From assembly GCF_026151205.1 (NCBI RefSeq), contig NC_087084.1:9630453-9694452 (forward strand): a stretch of DNA of 64,000 bases, read 5' to 3'. Positions 47,281 through 61,500 of the stretch are shown piece after piece; position 1 is the stretch's first letter; every line of letters starts with the position of its first letter. The DNA comes from Bolinopsis microptera (Eukaryota > Ctenophora > Tentaculata > Lobata > Bolinopsidae). The position numbers and the translations under genes were made by a program. The notes under the pieces were generated by a model. The model was not told where the DNA came from. It worked only from the letters and a program-made list of their open reading frames with translations, and did not search any database.

Positions 47281-47529
47281 TCATGATAACTAGGTGGTGA
47301 CACGGGGGAATGAGGATGTTTACTTCTGTGTCTACGAATATAATAATTACATGTCTTCTCTTATAGAAAATGATGATAAAACGAATTTTACTGAAATACA
47401 ACACATATCTAGATATCAAGATTACTTAACATCTTTAATGATGACAGTTTTGTAGGCTTATTGTAAGGTTTATTACTAGCTTACTAGGTAAAGGTTATTA
47501 TTATTAATTTATTGGAATTGTTAGATTTA

Positions 47530-47640
47530 AGATTTGTTAGCTTTGTTAGACTTATTAGGTTTATTAGGTTTGTTAGGGTTATTAGGTTTATTAGGGTTAT
47601 TAGGTTTATTAGGATTATTAAGTTTCTCAGATTTATTATT
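47530..47640 (+). repeat. Degenerate 9-bp TTAGGT/TTAGGG tandem run
   Basis: Alternating TTATTAGGT and TTAGGG units. It resembles telomere sequence at single motifs only; the period of about 9 bp and the variants make it an ordinary minisatellite. Confidence 0.7.
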
Positions 47641-48504
47641 TGTGTAGTACGTATGTTTTAGTTTAGGCACATATTCTTTAAGTTATAGTTAGAAGGAGTA
47701 GAAATTTAGAATAACTTTAATCTATTTGTAATCAAGATTTCGTCTGAATGAATTAATTGCACCGTAGTATACAGAATATAGATAGTTTATCAATTTTCAC
47801 TAGTCACCTTCACCTCACTGATTGATCACTGGTAAAAAACTCGGTAAAAACTATGAAATTTCGGGAACAGCAGACATTTTTATATTTAAGTACAAATGAG
47901 AACAACATTTCATGAAATAGGAACCTAAAAATCAAATAACAATGTTAAAGAACAAAATCTACAAACAATTTGACTTTCAATAAAACGTGATCAGAGATAT
48001 CCTCCTCAGATGTTGTTGGAATTATAAATAATAATCTAGTAGCTCCTTGAACTCAGTGACAAAAAACCATGACTAATCAACGAAAACTCTTAAATAGTAT
48101 GGTGATCAATGCTACAGGGTGTTTCAAAAGTCTTGCAAGGATTTACTTTTTGAATAACTTTTTATGCATTTGTCTAAACTTCATTCTGTAAACAGTTACT
48201 GCAGTCCTTTTACGGTTTATTGGCGACTTCTGAATTGTGTACGTTGCCATGGCCACCATAGCAACCACAATCAGTCCCCTAGCAACCTTGAAAACACCCT
48301 GTATCAAAATCATCAAGTGTTAACATTCCACGCTCGGTCACTCTGTATACGCAGGATTATGTTGTTTTATGAAAGAGAAAACTTGTCCATCTACCAGTTT
48401 GTCACAACTATGATACGCTTCTACTGTTCGATACTTGAGCTGTAGCTATACATTGAAGATTTGATAGTTTACTACAATAAGAATCTGTTTGTACATAAAA
48501 ACCT

Positions 48505-48595
48505 CGGGATCTTCATACCACATGATGCCCATATAAGGATCTTCATACAACGTGATGCCCATATAAGGATCTTTATGCCACGTGATTAGGTTCAA
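48505..48595 (+). repeat. 38-bp tandem repeat, about 2.3 units
   Basis: GGATCTTCATACCACATGAT followed by GCCCATATAA recurs three times with small changes. Confidence 0.8.
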
Positions 48596-49312
48596 ACAGT
48601 CCAGGAGGTCGTGGAGAAAAGCTTACCACTCTAAATGTAGGTCATAATTCATATATCATCTCATTAGACGGTTTAGTGTAAGGGCCCAGGAATGTGTTTT
48701 TTGTCAGCCCTTAGTAAAACAATAGTTTTAAAGTAAAATGTTCCCAAATTTGCACCAAGGTTGACGGCAGAACTGTTTGTTCATCACAAAGTCTTCCCGC
48801 TCGTTGTTTAGACTTATTTCAATATAAATATCCCTCAAAGTTGTAAGCTGACCTACTCCTCTTAAGAAAGGAAGACCATTTGAACCAAACCTCTCCGAAC
48901 ACTGCAATACACCCCTTCAACAAGATGATCTTATCCTGATAAGATCATTTTGGTTGTCGCAATAAACGGGAACACTACAAATTTTGCCCCAGAATCATTA
49001 CAACAATCCGGCAAATAAATAATGCTCCGGATATTACATCAAGTTAGATTGAAAAATGTTCCAGATATTGAATGGCGGAGGTATCATCTTGTCTCAAGGG
49101 TTGGAGAATACTGCAGAACTCATCGACCCGCAGCAATAAGAATAAGGGAACATAACACGTCTACTCATCTTAAGAACACTGATAAAAATTCTAAAAATTC
49201 AAAATGAATATACACATAGCTGTTACTGTTTTAATTAAGTCTGTTTTGAAAACTGTCTCCATCATCTTCTATATACATTAAAAATAAACTCAGGGACTTA
49301 CCTTGGATCCAT

Positions 49313-49392
49313 CACATCAAAATTGGCGCGGTTCTGAATTAGAGCGGCTCTGGACGACACATGTTATTCAGAGCCGCACTAATTTTGATGTG
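49313..49392. mobile_element. 80-bp hairpin element (possible MITE)
   Basis: A 27-bp inverted repeat with a few mismatches (CACATCAAAATTGGCGCGG... at 49313-49339 and its partner at 49366-49392) around a 26-bp loop. Target duplications are unclear. Confidence 0.5.
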
Positions 49393-49540
49393 AGGGACCC
49401 ACGGCAAAGCTTCGATCAACTCCCGGTTCATGAGATATAAATTACAAAGTTCACAAGAGCTGCTGCACACTACCAAGATAAATGCGAAATGACACAAAAG
49501 AAAACCCAAAGTAACCATGGTAACCCAAGTAACCAAAGTT

Positions 49541-52500
49541 CTAGATTAAAACTTCGCCCCGCCAAGGGTTGTAGCAGTGTAGTTTGTTGCACGTCATTTT
49601 CAGTAACCAGGCGTCGTTTTGCCGGAGAGCTGCTTTGCTGTTGAGCATCGTCCACGTGGCTTCTTCCACATCTTTGCCCTTCTGTAAAAAGTTCGATGTC
49701 AATACCTGACAGTCCATATAATGGCATGTTAAAACAACTTCAGTAAAATCAAAATCAAAGCTTTATTTTCTACAAGAACTCTTCAAAATTGATAAGGAAA
49801 TTGCACTACTAAAAACGAAACGACTAAAGATGTGTCGAAATACTGAAACACTGCAAGATTGGGTACTGTCAATGTTTACGAATATGGTATCTTCATTAAA
49901 TATTACATAATTATAATTATAATTATAAAACGGGCGTTACTCACTGAGGGAGGAGTGGTAGAGAAGCTACCGTCAATGTGGACGCTAGAAACATGGACCT
50001 CTACCCATGCGTTGTCAGTGTTAACCGTGTCGTCAAAGTACCCCTGAACAGTACAGATGTTTAGGGAGTAGGCCCCGGGGGATAGTAATTACAGTTAATT
50101 TCGCTCCACGGGTTTCACCATATCGTTACTAGTTAAGTGTAAAAATAACACTAAGAACCTATACCTTATAAATGGGGTTGTATTGATCAACGAATGCACT
50201 TTCAATCAGTTTGTCCACGTTCTGGTTCTCAGCCGCTGATACTTCTTCGTAATCGTAACATACTGATTTCACGACCTTCTTATGTGACTTGTCGTCTATC
50301 TCAGTATCACATCGGAGCTGTTCAAATACCAATATTAGTGCCGAACTTACATATCATCACCACGATGCTTTTAATAATGAAATTCTGAAACTATCTCTGA
50401 AAAAATATATTTAAAAATAAAGAAAAACGTAAAGCAAACCACCTTAGGAAGAGTATAGGGCGAGTCCTTGTCATTTTTAACTAACAGCACTTCAATAACT
50501 TGTTTGTTTTTAATTGAAAACACATTCCCTGTTCCTGGTCGTGCCCATCTGAAATAAAATCTCAATGTAAATGAACGAAAACTACAATTAATCTATTATC
50601 TATTATCTATTATCTATTATCTATTATCTATTATCTATTATCTATAATCTATAATCTATAATCTATAATCTATAATCTATAATCTATAATCTATAATCTA
50701 TAATCTATAATCTATAATCTATAATCTATAATCTATAATCTATAATCTATAATCTGTAATCTATTATCCTTATGTTATGGTAAAGAGATCCCGACAGGAC
50801 TCGCAAATCTTTGTATTTTTAAGTTTAAAAGTTGTATTATGTGAGCACTCACCTAGTGATAACAGTTACTGCGAACTTGTTTGGGCCCCATTTCTGAAGT
50901 AACCCTCTTCCTTTCAAACCTGTTCTTCCCACCGGATTCCTACGAATTGTTAGTTGTTCAAAATTCAACCAAATTACCTTATCGATGACTCAAGCAAAAC
51001 AAACCGGCCTTAACGTTAAAACACTGCTGAAACATAGCCTTCAAATAAATAAATGATATTTATCGCCATTTTGCGAATCACTAGCTACACATTGAGATAA
51101 ACACATTTTAAAACTTACATTGGGTCTCCATCTACAACTGCATAAGGTATATACAGACTGGTTCTGTCAACTTTGCCGTCCACAGCGTTAAACTGGATAG
51201 AGTCCCTAAAATATTTTGTGTACCTACAGTTTGAACACTTTTAAAAAAAATGTATATAGTCCCTGCAATCACAAAATGTTGGAGAGGGTTCAAAATTGGT
51301 TGAATTATAATCAGCGAACAATGAACTTATAATTGCCCTATATTACATGGGGTCAAATGTAGACTAACATCATGCTTCTTAGTTCATTAACAAATTTCGG
51401 GATTTAAACACATATATTTGATGCAAGAAAGGGAGTATGACCGAAGAAGATTAGGACTACATTAATACATATACGTTTTCTGTTACATCCTCAATAAATG
51501 CAATAGATTTGTAGTGTTGTATTTACTATTAGTCTAAAAACATAACATCTAATAATTATAACTTGTAAGTTGTCCAAACTTACATGTCGTCAGTGTCGGT
51601 GTCAGCCACGGAATCACAGGTAAAGTCAGGTGGATCATACCACTCGTGTAGCGTGCACCATGACACCCTGTCATCAGCAACTGGTATCCTGACCACATCA
51701 CCTGTACCTGATCATGTACAACTGGGTTTATATCCGCTGTTTTCAATATTATCACGGTAAATATTATAGGATTCCTATTTATTCTCTTTCAGTCCTTCGA
51801 TGATAGCCAAATTTTAACGGAATTAATCACCGACTAATTCCAGGAGATAACAAAATTTGGAAGGCTTAGCCTGTGATAATTATCTTGCAACGAAGATGGG
51901 CTCTACACCAGAAAAATATGTGCAATCAAAAATTCGAGGAGCACCAAAAGCAGACATATTTCTTAAACGAAAAAAAAAATATTTGACCGTGATTGGGTGC
52001 CTATCATACTTAATAGCTGGGGGCAATATTTTCGAACGGTTCTATTTTATGATAATTTATTACTGTACTCTGTTTTTAAAAAAATTCAATAAAAATCACC
52101 TCCATAGGGAGAGATTCTAGCAATTTTATGCACTGGATGAGTGAGCAGCTCTTTCTTCAGGGTGTTAGTTTTAGAACCGCCCCGAGAGCTGTTCTTCTTC
52201 AGCGCAGAGGACTCCATCACTCCTGCTGACTTCTTGATTTGGGCTTCCACGTTCTCAACAGTGTGGGTTAGTCCCGTAAACCGCCTGGCAGAGGTGTTGT
52301 TGTGAGTTTGGATTAGTGGTTTTTATATGCTGTGTTATTTAGGGTAGAACAGTGTGTGTCAATTATAGAATGGTTGGCACATCGGGGAATCTTTTAGGGA
52401 TAATGATTTGAAAAAAGACGATTTTTTATTAAGAATAAACTTACAAGTGTAGCTTTTCAAGTAGGGATGACACTGACACAGCTTTCTGCTTTTTCTTTCG

Positions 52501-55500
52501 TATAAATATCCCAACACACTCCGCTTCAATCAGTGATGCTCGGAATGCATTAAACGATGTATTCTGTTTGTTAACTGAATAAAAATGTAATTATTTATGC
52601 GTTTTCTATTTTACAAAGTGATCAACTAATATTGGTAAAATCAAAACAAAGAAACATTAATGTATCAGCTCAACTAAAAGTTTCATCTATAGATTGCTTA
52701 TTATACAAGAAACTTTCAGATACAATAAAAAGAAATAAAGATTAATCCACAATTTCGAGCCAACAAATAGTGACCTTAAAGACATCAACATTCCACAAAT
52801 TTATAGGCAGGTTGCAATTAAAAATTAAAAAAAAAAATCCACAAATGAAAACCTTTCTTTATCTGACTCCGGTAGAGTTTCTTCTTGCAAACACACTTAT
52901 CAAATATTTTTTTAACCATCAACCCGACAAAGTAAACCAGTGACAGCGGGTTTGGTAGCCAGGGGCGTTCTCTAAACTGTAATATAACTTCAGCTCGCTG
53001 AGTTTTGTAGATTATACCTGTTAAAAGTTGACTTGAATTATCCTCAGAGTTGTTGGGAAAGATTTCTATTGAGAAAAGGAAATTTTTGAGAAAAGAAACG
53101 TGACAGTCTGCCACTTTTTTTCTTCTTTTTTTTGCCACTTTGACTTTGTTAATAAACAAATAGATATAGATATAAAGTTAACAACTGGAAAAAAATAAGT
53201 ATATCAAGGTTGATTGATGTTATATCTCAATTTTACAGTTTGATGAATTTATTTTTTGATGAATTACCTGACTTAGCTTCAGAGTCCGCGTATGTATTGG
53301 AGAAGATGGCGATCAACAAGTTTATTAACATGATATTCACGAATAAGAGGTACATACATAGTAAGAAGAAGGTGAAGTAGTAGTTGACCTGTAAATGAAA
53401 TATCAATTAATTAAAGAAGAAAGTAAAGTAGTGGTTGAACTGCAAGCAAATGGAATATTAATTAAGTGACCTGAAAGTTAATGGAATATTAATTTTCGGA
53501 CAAATTTTATGTTATCATAGTTATCATAGAGTTATCATATCGTTATTATTTATGACGTTTATACAGATATGGAAAGAGTTCATTTATCAGTGATTAATTA
53601 AAGGTTAGACTAAAGAATATTAAAATATATTTAAAAAGAAGTGTTTATACTTTATACTTTTAAAGGTGCAAGCAAACCTTTCCAACATCCGTGTTTCGAA
53701 CTTGCTCTATTTTGCACGTGGTATTACCATTTAATTCTGGCCAGGTTGCGCCCACAGAATCCGCAGTGCAATGTCCTGATTCAAATTCAGTTATGTTCTG
53801 ATTCAAATTCAGTTATTTCCTGATTCAAATTCAGTTATGTCCAGATTCAAATTTAGTTATTTCACGATCATGCCGTAAAAAATCTGGCTAAAAAATCTGG
53901 CAGATAAGTCAATTATGCTAAAATGTGACTCAATTTAAATGCAGACCCAAAAATTCCTCATACATTTGGACCCCCAAGTGGTGTCAAAATCACTAAATAA
54001 CTAAATATGGGGTGGGTCGTGGGACCCCGACCATGGTCAAGGGCTGCATAGGCTAATGTCGTGTGCACAACTTTAGATTTAATGGGTATTAATTGATCTC
54101 GAGCTTGTAACAACAAACCTTCGACTATGTTGTTTTCTATACCATCCATATTGATATCTCCAAACACGTTAAGGTAAGCCCGCTTCACAGCGTTAAAGAT
54201 AGTATCACCCAAAGCTGCATCATTAAACGGATACATGAGGGCCTCTGATGCAATACAATATGTCATAGTGAAAACCTGGAAAAAAGGTCATTGTATGAGA
54301 ATAACACATGGGAATAACACAGGGCACGGAATTTGATATTTTTAACTTGCCACTTATTGCAAATGAACACAAAAAAGTAAAATCTACTTTTTTAAGTAAA
54401 TATTATTATATTATTGAAACCCATTTAAGATTTAACAGTTAATTAACAGTGATAATGACAGTTAATTACCAGTAATAAGAATATAAAGAAGAATAAGTCG
54501 ATAGACATCCGACGGAGCATGAAGAGTTTCGGACCAATCTTGCTGTTAATCTCAAACATTCTCATGAACGTAAAACAGTAGAATGCAAAACAGAGGGACG
54601 CTATCAGTCTATATTGGTGGTAATCTCTGAAGTTATATTCGGTTAGGGGACGTGTCATAACAGTCTCTAGTAGTTCTACTCCTCGTTGAGAGTGACTAGT
54701 GAGGATATAGCTTGTATAGAGGAGAGACTGTCAGACCATATAATGATGCGTGTGTTGGTATAAGTAGAGAGATATTTGCAAGCTTCGATGATGGCGGTGA
54801 GCTCTGTTTGATAAACAGTGCAATAATCAGGAAGCTTGAATGATCTTTCCTCTAGGGTAGTGTTGTTATTGTCAGTGGTGATGATATAGCCAGCCCCACT
54901 ACCTGAGTCTGTGCGTGACCTGTCTGTGTAGCAGGTGATCGTCTCACTGGAGATGTTGTCGATGGTGTTTTGAAGTGAATCTCTACATTGATGTTGTCGG
55001 CTCCAGGAATGGTGACTGTGAAATGCCGTTCAAGCATCATGGTTGGTATTGATAGGTCTCTCTCTGCTTTGGATGGTATGTTGAGATCTACCATGAATTG
55101 TTTGTTGATAGTGGTGTGAGTTTTGATGGGTTAGGCTACCGGAGGCTTAAAGCCTGGCAGTGCCCTTTGCTGCTTCGCCTCTCAGAAAAGTATGATATCT
55201 GAAGTGTTAGTGAGGTGGTTCAATGCGATGAAGGGAGTACTTGGCATGGCACCAGACATCATTCTCAATGCTAATGCCTCACAGCTCTTCTACATTGCAT
55301 AAGGGATGCCGTAGATTTTTAGGTGATATTGGTGATATGTTCGTTGAAGTTGAGCTTGCTGGCAAGGGTCACTCCTAGGAATTTGGCAGATTTGGATAGA
55401 TCTATAGTGGTGTTACCCATCACCACAGGTCTTGTATATTACTGTTGTATAGTTCTATTTACATTACCATGTACAGTAAATTTAAACAACAACAAAAATA

Positions 55501-58500
55501 TGAATTTCAATAAATGAAAATCATTACTCACGAGAACTCTTTCAAATTGTATCTTCGTTTTCTTTCACTCTCCGCCTGTTCACCTTTATGGAAGGGAAAA
55601 GGACATTTAAACAATATATACATTCAAATAAATCAGGTGAAGAATTGGCAGAGCACAATCAAATCAAGTGTTGCAATTGGCAGAGCACAATACATAAGTA
55701 ACGGAAATGATCCGTTGCTACCAATATTTTTGAACTTTTTCTAAAAAAACAAATATATTCCACCTTTGTTCTCGAGGTTAGCTTTAATTGCGAACCCGAA
55801 CAGAAACAGTATAACTGCCAAAAAGTCTAGCAGATTGTAAACTTTCTTAAAGTGGTGGGCGAACTTCTTTTTCACTGATTTTGTGTGCTTGGCGAGAATC
55901 TGAAATTAATCAAATTAAGGTAATTGTATTAAATGTAGGATATATGAACAACGATTAAAAATTAATTAAACCTATCAAAATGATACAAGTCGTTAGAATG
56001 TTTGTGACCTTCGCCTCCCTACATAAGAGGAACCTTCACTGTGACTTGTTTTATTTTATCTATTCTAGTCTTCAAAGTTTCCTAAACTCCTAAAGAACTG
56101 ACTCCTGCACTTCTTTAGTGTAATCTATTATATTATTATAAGCGAATTACAGGTAGAAATGTATTACAGGTAGTAGGTAGACATTTTGATCACTTATTCG
56201 TTCTATCTTACATTTCCATTACCATGGGAGGGGAGAATAAACCTGAATCACGATTTTCACCTCCATAACGATTGACCCAAAAACACATGAAAATAATCTC
56301 CAAACTGTAAGCAAACCTGTTTGAGTTCAACTAAAATAACCTTAAAACTGTAAGCAAACCTGTTTGAGTTCAACTAAAATAACCTTAAAACTGTAAGCAA
56401 ACCTGTGCGAGTTCAACTAAAATAACATTGAAACTGTAAGCAAACCTGTGCGAGTTCAACGGGAAAGGTTGAAATGACGAATACGATGGTGTATATGTCT
56501 TTAAAATCTATTGTATCTGGCTTGCTGCCACTGCCGTTACCCTCAGCTGAGCTACCTCCAGCTTTATTACTTCCAGCTGAACTTCCCAGTAGTGTGGCCA
56601 TGAAAACAGCTGGGAAAGATGATGTTAAAAGTCTGTTAAAGGCCATTTTGGCTAAAGTAAGGCCCTTTTAAAGAAATTCTCCTGATTTCATATCAAATTT
56701 TAGTAACAACTTTTAAAAAAATCAGTCAACCCATTTTGACGACTGACATTAAAGAAGTTGAAATATTTACCGAGGAAGATAAGGTAAGTGATGGTATTGA
56801 GGAAAAATTTGATTACAGGTGAGGTATAGTAGAGCTCCAGCCTCTCCCTTCCCGAGAACTTTGGTGTTTCGTCCGGTTCATTCGAATCTAACCTAATAAT
56901 TAAACAACAATTAAAGAACTAGTATTTTTTGAAGAACTTGATGGGTTCGCTTAAAAAATGACTACAATTTCGTTTATGCATTCTTCAAGTACAAATCTTT
57001 ATTTCTAACAATTATTGGGGAATTAAGTTTTCTTTTATCTAATAACATGATTACAAATAAGAGTCACAAGAAAGGTCTACCTTTTCATTGTGCCATCCTT
57101 GTTGGTGAACCTCGCATTGAATGATAGGAAAATAGGCAGGGGCGGGAAGATGTATAGTAGGAGCTGAAAGTTAATTTTTGTTAATTTTTGTTACTTTTTG
57201 TTAATTTTTGTTAATTTTTGTTAATTTTTGTTAATTCCATTGTTTAGATTTTAATATATTTGCTCAATTAGTTACCACAATCTAAGAAAATAAAATCAAT
57301 TAGAAAGGTTTTTAAAAATCAATCATAAAAGTGAACCTTCGAAGTAGGAGTAACGTTTTATTTATTTTTGTTAATTCCATTATAGATTGTTGTAAATTTT
57401 ACTTAATTACTCAATAAGATATCACAATCTGAGAAAATAAAATCAATTAAAAAACTATCAATAAGAAAAGTAAACCTTCCAAGTAGGAGTACTAGCATGA
57501 ATATTTCCCATCCAAATGTCGGTGAGATAGGACTGGTAGGCAGCATGAGATATGAACAGCTTGCTTCCAGTAATGTTGGCTATCACAAACAGGTTCAGGT
57601 ATCCCCAATCTGCAGATTGGAAATTCCGGATATCAACAATTCTTAATGTACAATATGTACAATCTGTACAATCTGTTAATGTACATTGTACAATCACAGT
57701 GTAAATCTTGTGTAAATCTTGGTTATCAACAATTTGTAAGAAGCTTTTTATTTCATTAAAGGACAAGCGGTTTATCTTATATATGTGTTGCCACTTTGAT
57801 GAATCCAGCGTAGTAAAAAGCTGCTCATTTTGAGATAATAATGGGTACTACGTAGTGTGTATATTGTAATTATACCTTTCATTTTGACAGTGAGAATATT
57901 GATCCACTCAGTTTTATCGTAACTATGGTAACAAGCCGTCAGTAATCCACAGCTCAGCATCTCGAATTCACTGAAATGTTGAAACACGCTTTACATCGAC
58001 CATTATTAGCGATGACATCATTCAATTTAAGTGCGATTATTGTAGGAATATATAAAATGGTGGGGTTATGCTATTGCTATAGATTATAGAGCATTGACTC
58101 TACTTTACAGGCATTATCATGTCCCATTTGCTCTGATACAATTATAGGGTCGACCAAATATTGTTCCCTGAATTTTGGCAGCTGAATCATACTTATAATT
58201 GTGATTGAAGCAAAAAAGCGATCCGGATTTACTTATTCTATGAAACTGTTTTATATTAACCCATATCATACACATTTACACATATGATACAGATACCCAA
58301 AACTTCGATCTGGATGTTTTTGGCGATATGTGATCATTGGGGCATGCAAAGCACTAAACAAGTAATAACACAAGAATTTGTTTCGACCTAATTTGATTTT
58401 AGGAATAGAGTACATTATAATTATTTAAATCATGTTATATATTTAGTACAGGTATGTATTTTGTATATTTGATCAGAAAATTTATTCTGACATGAAACAA

Positions 58501-61500
58501 ACTATGTATGGGTGATTTAAGCACTACTTGGGCTATAAAATAAATTAAATAATGATAATTCGGCTCCAGGCTATACACGAACGGAACCAATGGATCGCGT
58601 CTAAGTTCCAAATTTCAAATATCTGGTGGATTCGTGTAGTGTTATAGAGTCTCATGATTTGATAATTCTTTCATTCAAATTTCTGATTGTTTCTGAATAG
58701 ACTCAGTGAAGACAGGTTCTAATGGAAATAAATAGCTGAATAACGCGAACGTATCGAAATTTCTACGTCATACTCATATTCTCAAATTATTTGTTATATA
58801 GTAGTGTTGAAAGTATTTTTAATACTTTTATTTTTAATACTATCAACATTACTATATAACAAATAATTTGAGAATATGAGTATGACGTAGAAATGTCGAT
58901 ACGTTATTCAGCTATTTATTTCCATTAGAATCTGTCTTCACTGAGTCTATTCAGAAACATCAAATGATGGAGTAGAAATGTCTGGATGTTTCTGATTCTG
59001 ATGTGTGATTTGATTCGACATTTTAACTAGTTTTAATGTAGAACCATTTATAATATAATACTAATATTTATACCAATTTTAGCCTGAAGATGGCGTTGAC
59101 GCCGAAAATTTGCCTTCATTCCTAACTTCCTTGTTTCACTCGTCCTTGTCTCTCAACCGGATATTATCCAACTATCAGTATTCAGAAACAATCAGAAATT
59201 TGAATGAAAGAATTTCAAATATGTTGGGGCAATCAATTCTGGCGTACTGCAAAAGAAATTGGGAGAAATATAATGTAGTACCCGTTCTATAATATTTAGT
59301 ACTGCACGTTTACTCACTCGATATTTGCAAAATATCATATTAAGGAAATGCGTTGGGCTAGTAAAAACTTAAAAAGATGTGTGAGGTAACAATTTAACAA
59401 TAGTAGCATGATTTGATAAAAACCCAAAACAGAACCACACGAAGCAACTATTTCCCATTCGATTGATAGATTCTGGCTGCACTGTTGACGGATGATCATT
59501 CCAAAGATATTATACATGATCCATGCAATATAAATCAAGGTTAAAGCTGAACGTAAAAAGGGTGCTGCAGGATATTTATCCTATCTGATTTTCTAAAATA
59601 ACAAAATTTATATCAGTGCATGATTTCTAAGCGATGCAGTTACTCAAAGATTACAAAAGAACTCGATCCTTTTTTCTTCACAGATAATTTGAATCAAGTC
59701 TGAAGAGCCCACTCATGAAAATTGTAGATTGAAAAGTGCACAAGTTTAGATTTGTTCAATGATGATTCTCATGTTTTCACACTAAATTACCTCGATCCTG
59801 CGGGAACTGGTTCGCTGGCAAATACATTAGATGTAAATCAACGCAATTTCATATTCTAATGATAACTGTCATTTAAATTAGCCGATGGGCATATTTTTGC
59901 TCCTATTTTGCTTGGAAGAAAGGGTTACAACAGGCTGAATTTGTTTTGATCGCTCAACTAAATTTTCTGAAGGTCCTGAGAGTTTGCATTATTTCCGTTT
60001 AACCTTTATAAATTAGTACCAACACCCAGCTACCCAAAACCAGACACAAGCACCCGTTTACTTGGATTATTTCTCTATTTTATTGACGACGGTCAAAGAC
60101 GGCCGGTGTGTTGATTAAAGAAGGTTAAATTTACAGAAAAGAGTCAAGATATATTTTTGGGGGCCAATTTTGACCGATCCAATGAAAAAGATGGCAACAT
60201 AAAAGAAGTAGTAAAACCAAAAATTTGCTAATTGGAAAATTTTTCATGGCACATTTCTTGATATGATCTTATTAACCTTAACCCGATTAGTGGTTTCGTC
60301 GGTTTTCATTCTTGTTAACCAAAATTTTGTTTCCCCGATTTCAGAACAACCCTCAAAGTTATAAAAACCCGCATAAAACCAAAAATTGATTTATCTGTAA
60401 ATTGAATTTTATGTGAGTAACTAGTCGAAATTTCGAAAGAAAATTTGCAAATTTTAACCTTCCACTCGAAATATGCCAATTAGCAAACGTTTGCTAAAAA
60501 TATACCAATTAGCAAAATTTTGACAGTTATCGTTACAAATCTATTATAAGGAGTCACATGTGTTTAAATCCGTTTATACGAAAATTATATATCATTGATT
60601 TCATGCAAAGACAAACCAAAATATAAAACTTACTGAGCAGCATTTTCCAATTTCTCAGTCATCTCCTCGTCCATTCTCGCCCACTTGCTCTCCATCTTAT
60701 CCAGGAACATGTAGATCTTGTGTGACACAAGTCCTGTTGCCATGGGTGTCTTGGCACTCTCCCAAAATAACAATGCCATAGACTGGCAATCAGCCAAACA
60801 GGAGTATATCGTCATGACATCAAAAGGATTCTGAAAGTTTTTAATTAGAATTTGTCTTTAATAAAAGATCACGTGTGAAGCTGTAAAGCAGACTTATAAT
60901 TCAAATTATGTGACGTTTCTACCAACCTCAAATGTCTCGTTGCCCTGGGCCCGCTCGTTGTATTTAGGGTCACAAAGTATGCTTCTGAAGGATCCCTGCA
61001 TGATCTGATTTATTATGGATCCCACATCTGACAGTACAACCTGAAATATTATTTAAATGTTTACAAATTGAGCGTGGAAGCTATATTCCTCACCGTCTCA
61101 CTGTCTCAGCTACAGATAGTCATTAGGATGCTTTATTCTTTTATTGATTTATAAAAGTAGCTTAATCTGAAACATATTTGATTGTTAGAGCTTTTAGCAC
61201 GATCTTAATCAATTCACATTTCTCTCAACCAATCGAGATATTCCCCTTAACACACTGTTACTGGGACAATTGTTGCATTAAACTATGAAGTACTATGCTC
61301 ATTAACTATTAACTATAGAGAGAGAGAACTATTAAATACTTCCTTTTGCTTAAATACTTCCTTTTATTTAAAAATGCAGTTTATATTAAAAGGATAACTC
61401 AATTTCCAACACATTGCAAGCACAAATATGTAGATCAGAAGAATAGCGATACATTGCAGATAACGAAAAAAGAGATACGTAACCATATCTCGATTAATCA

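Larger units (their letters stand above)
47281..49540. other. Intergenic stretch between the SLC22 gene and the TRPM2-like gene
   Basis: No gene found. It contains a 9-bp TTATTAGGT-type tandem run (about 47530-47640), a 38-bp tandem triplet (48505-48595), a perfect 11-bp hairpin ATGATCTTATC/GATAAGATCAT (about 48924-48950) and a small inverted-repeat element (49313-49392). ORFs at 48164-48445 and 49022-49207 have no recognisable domain. The two genes converge here. Confidence 0.5.
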
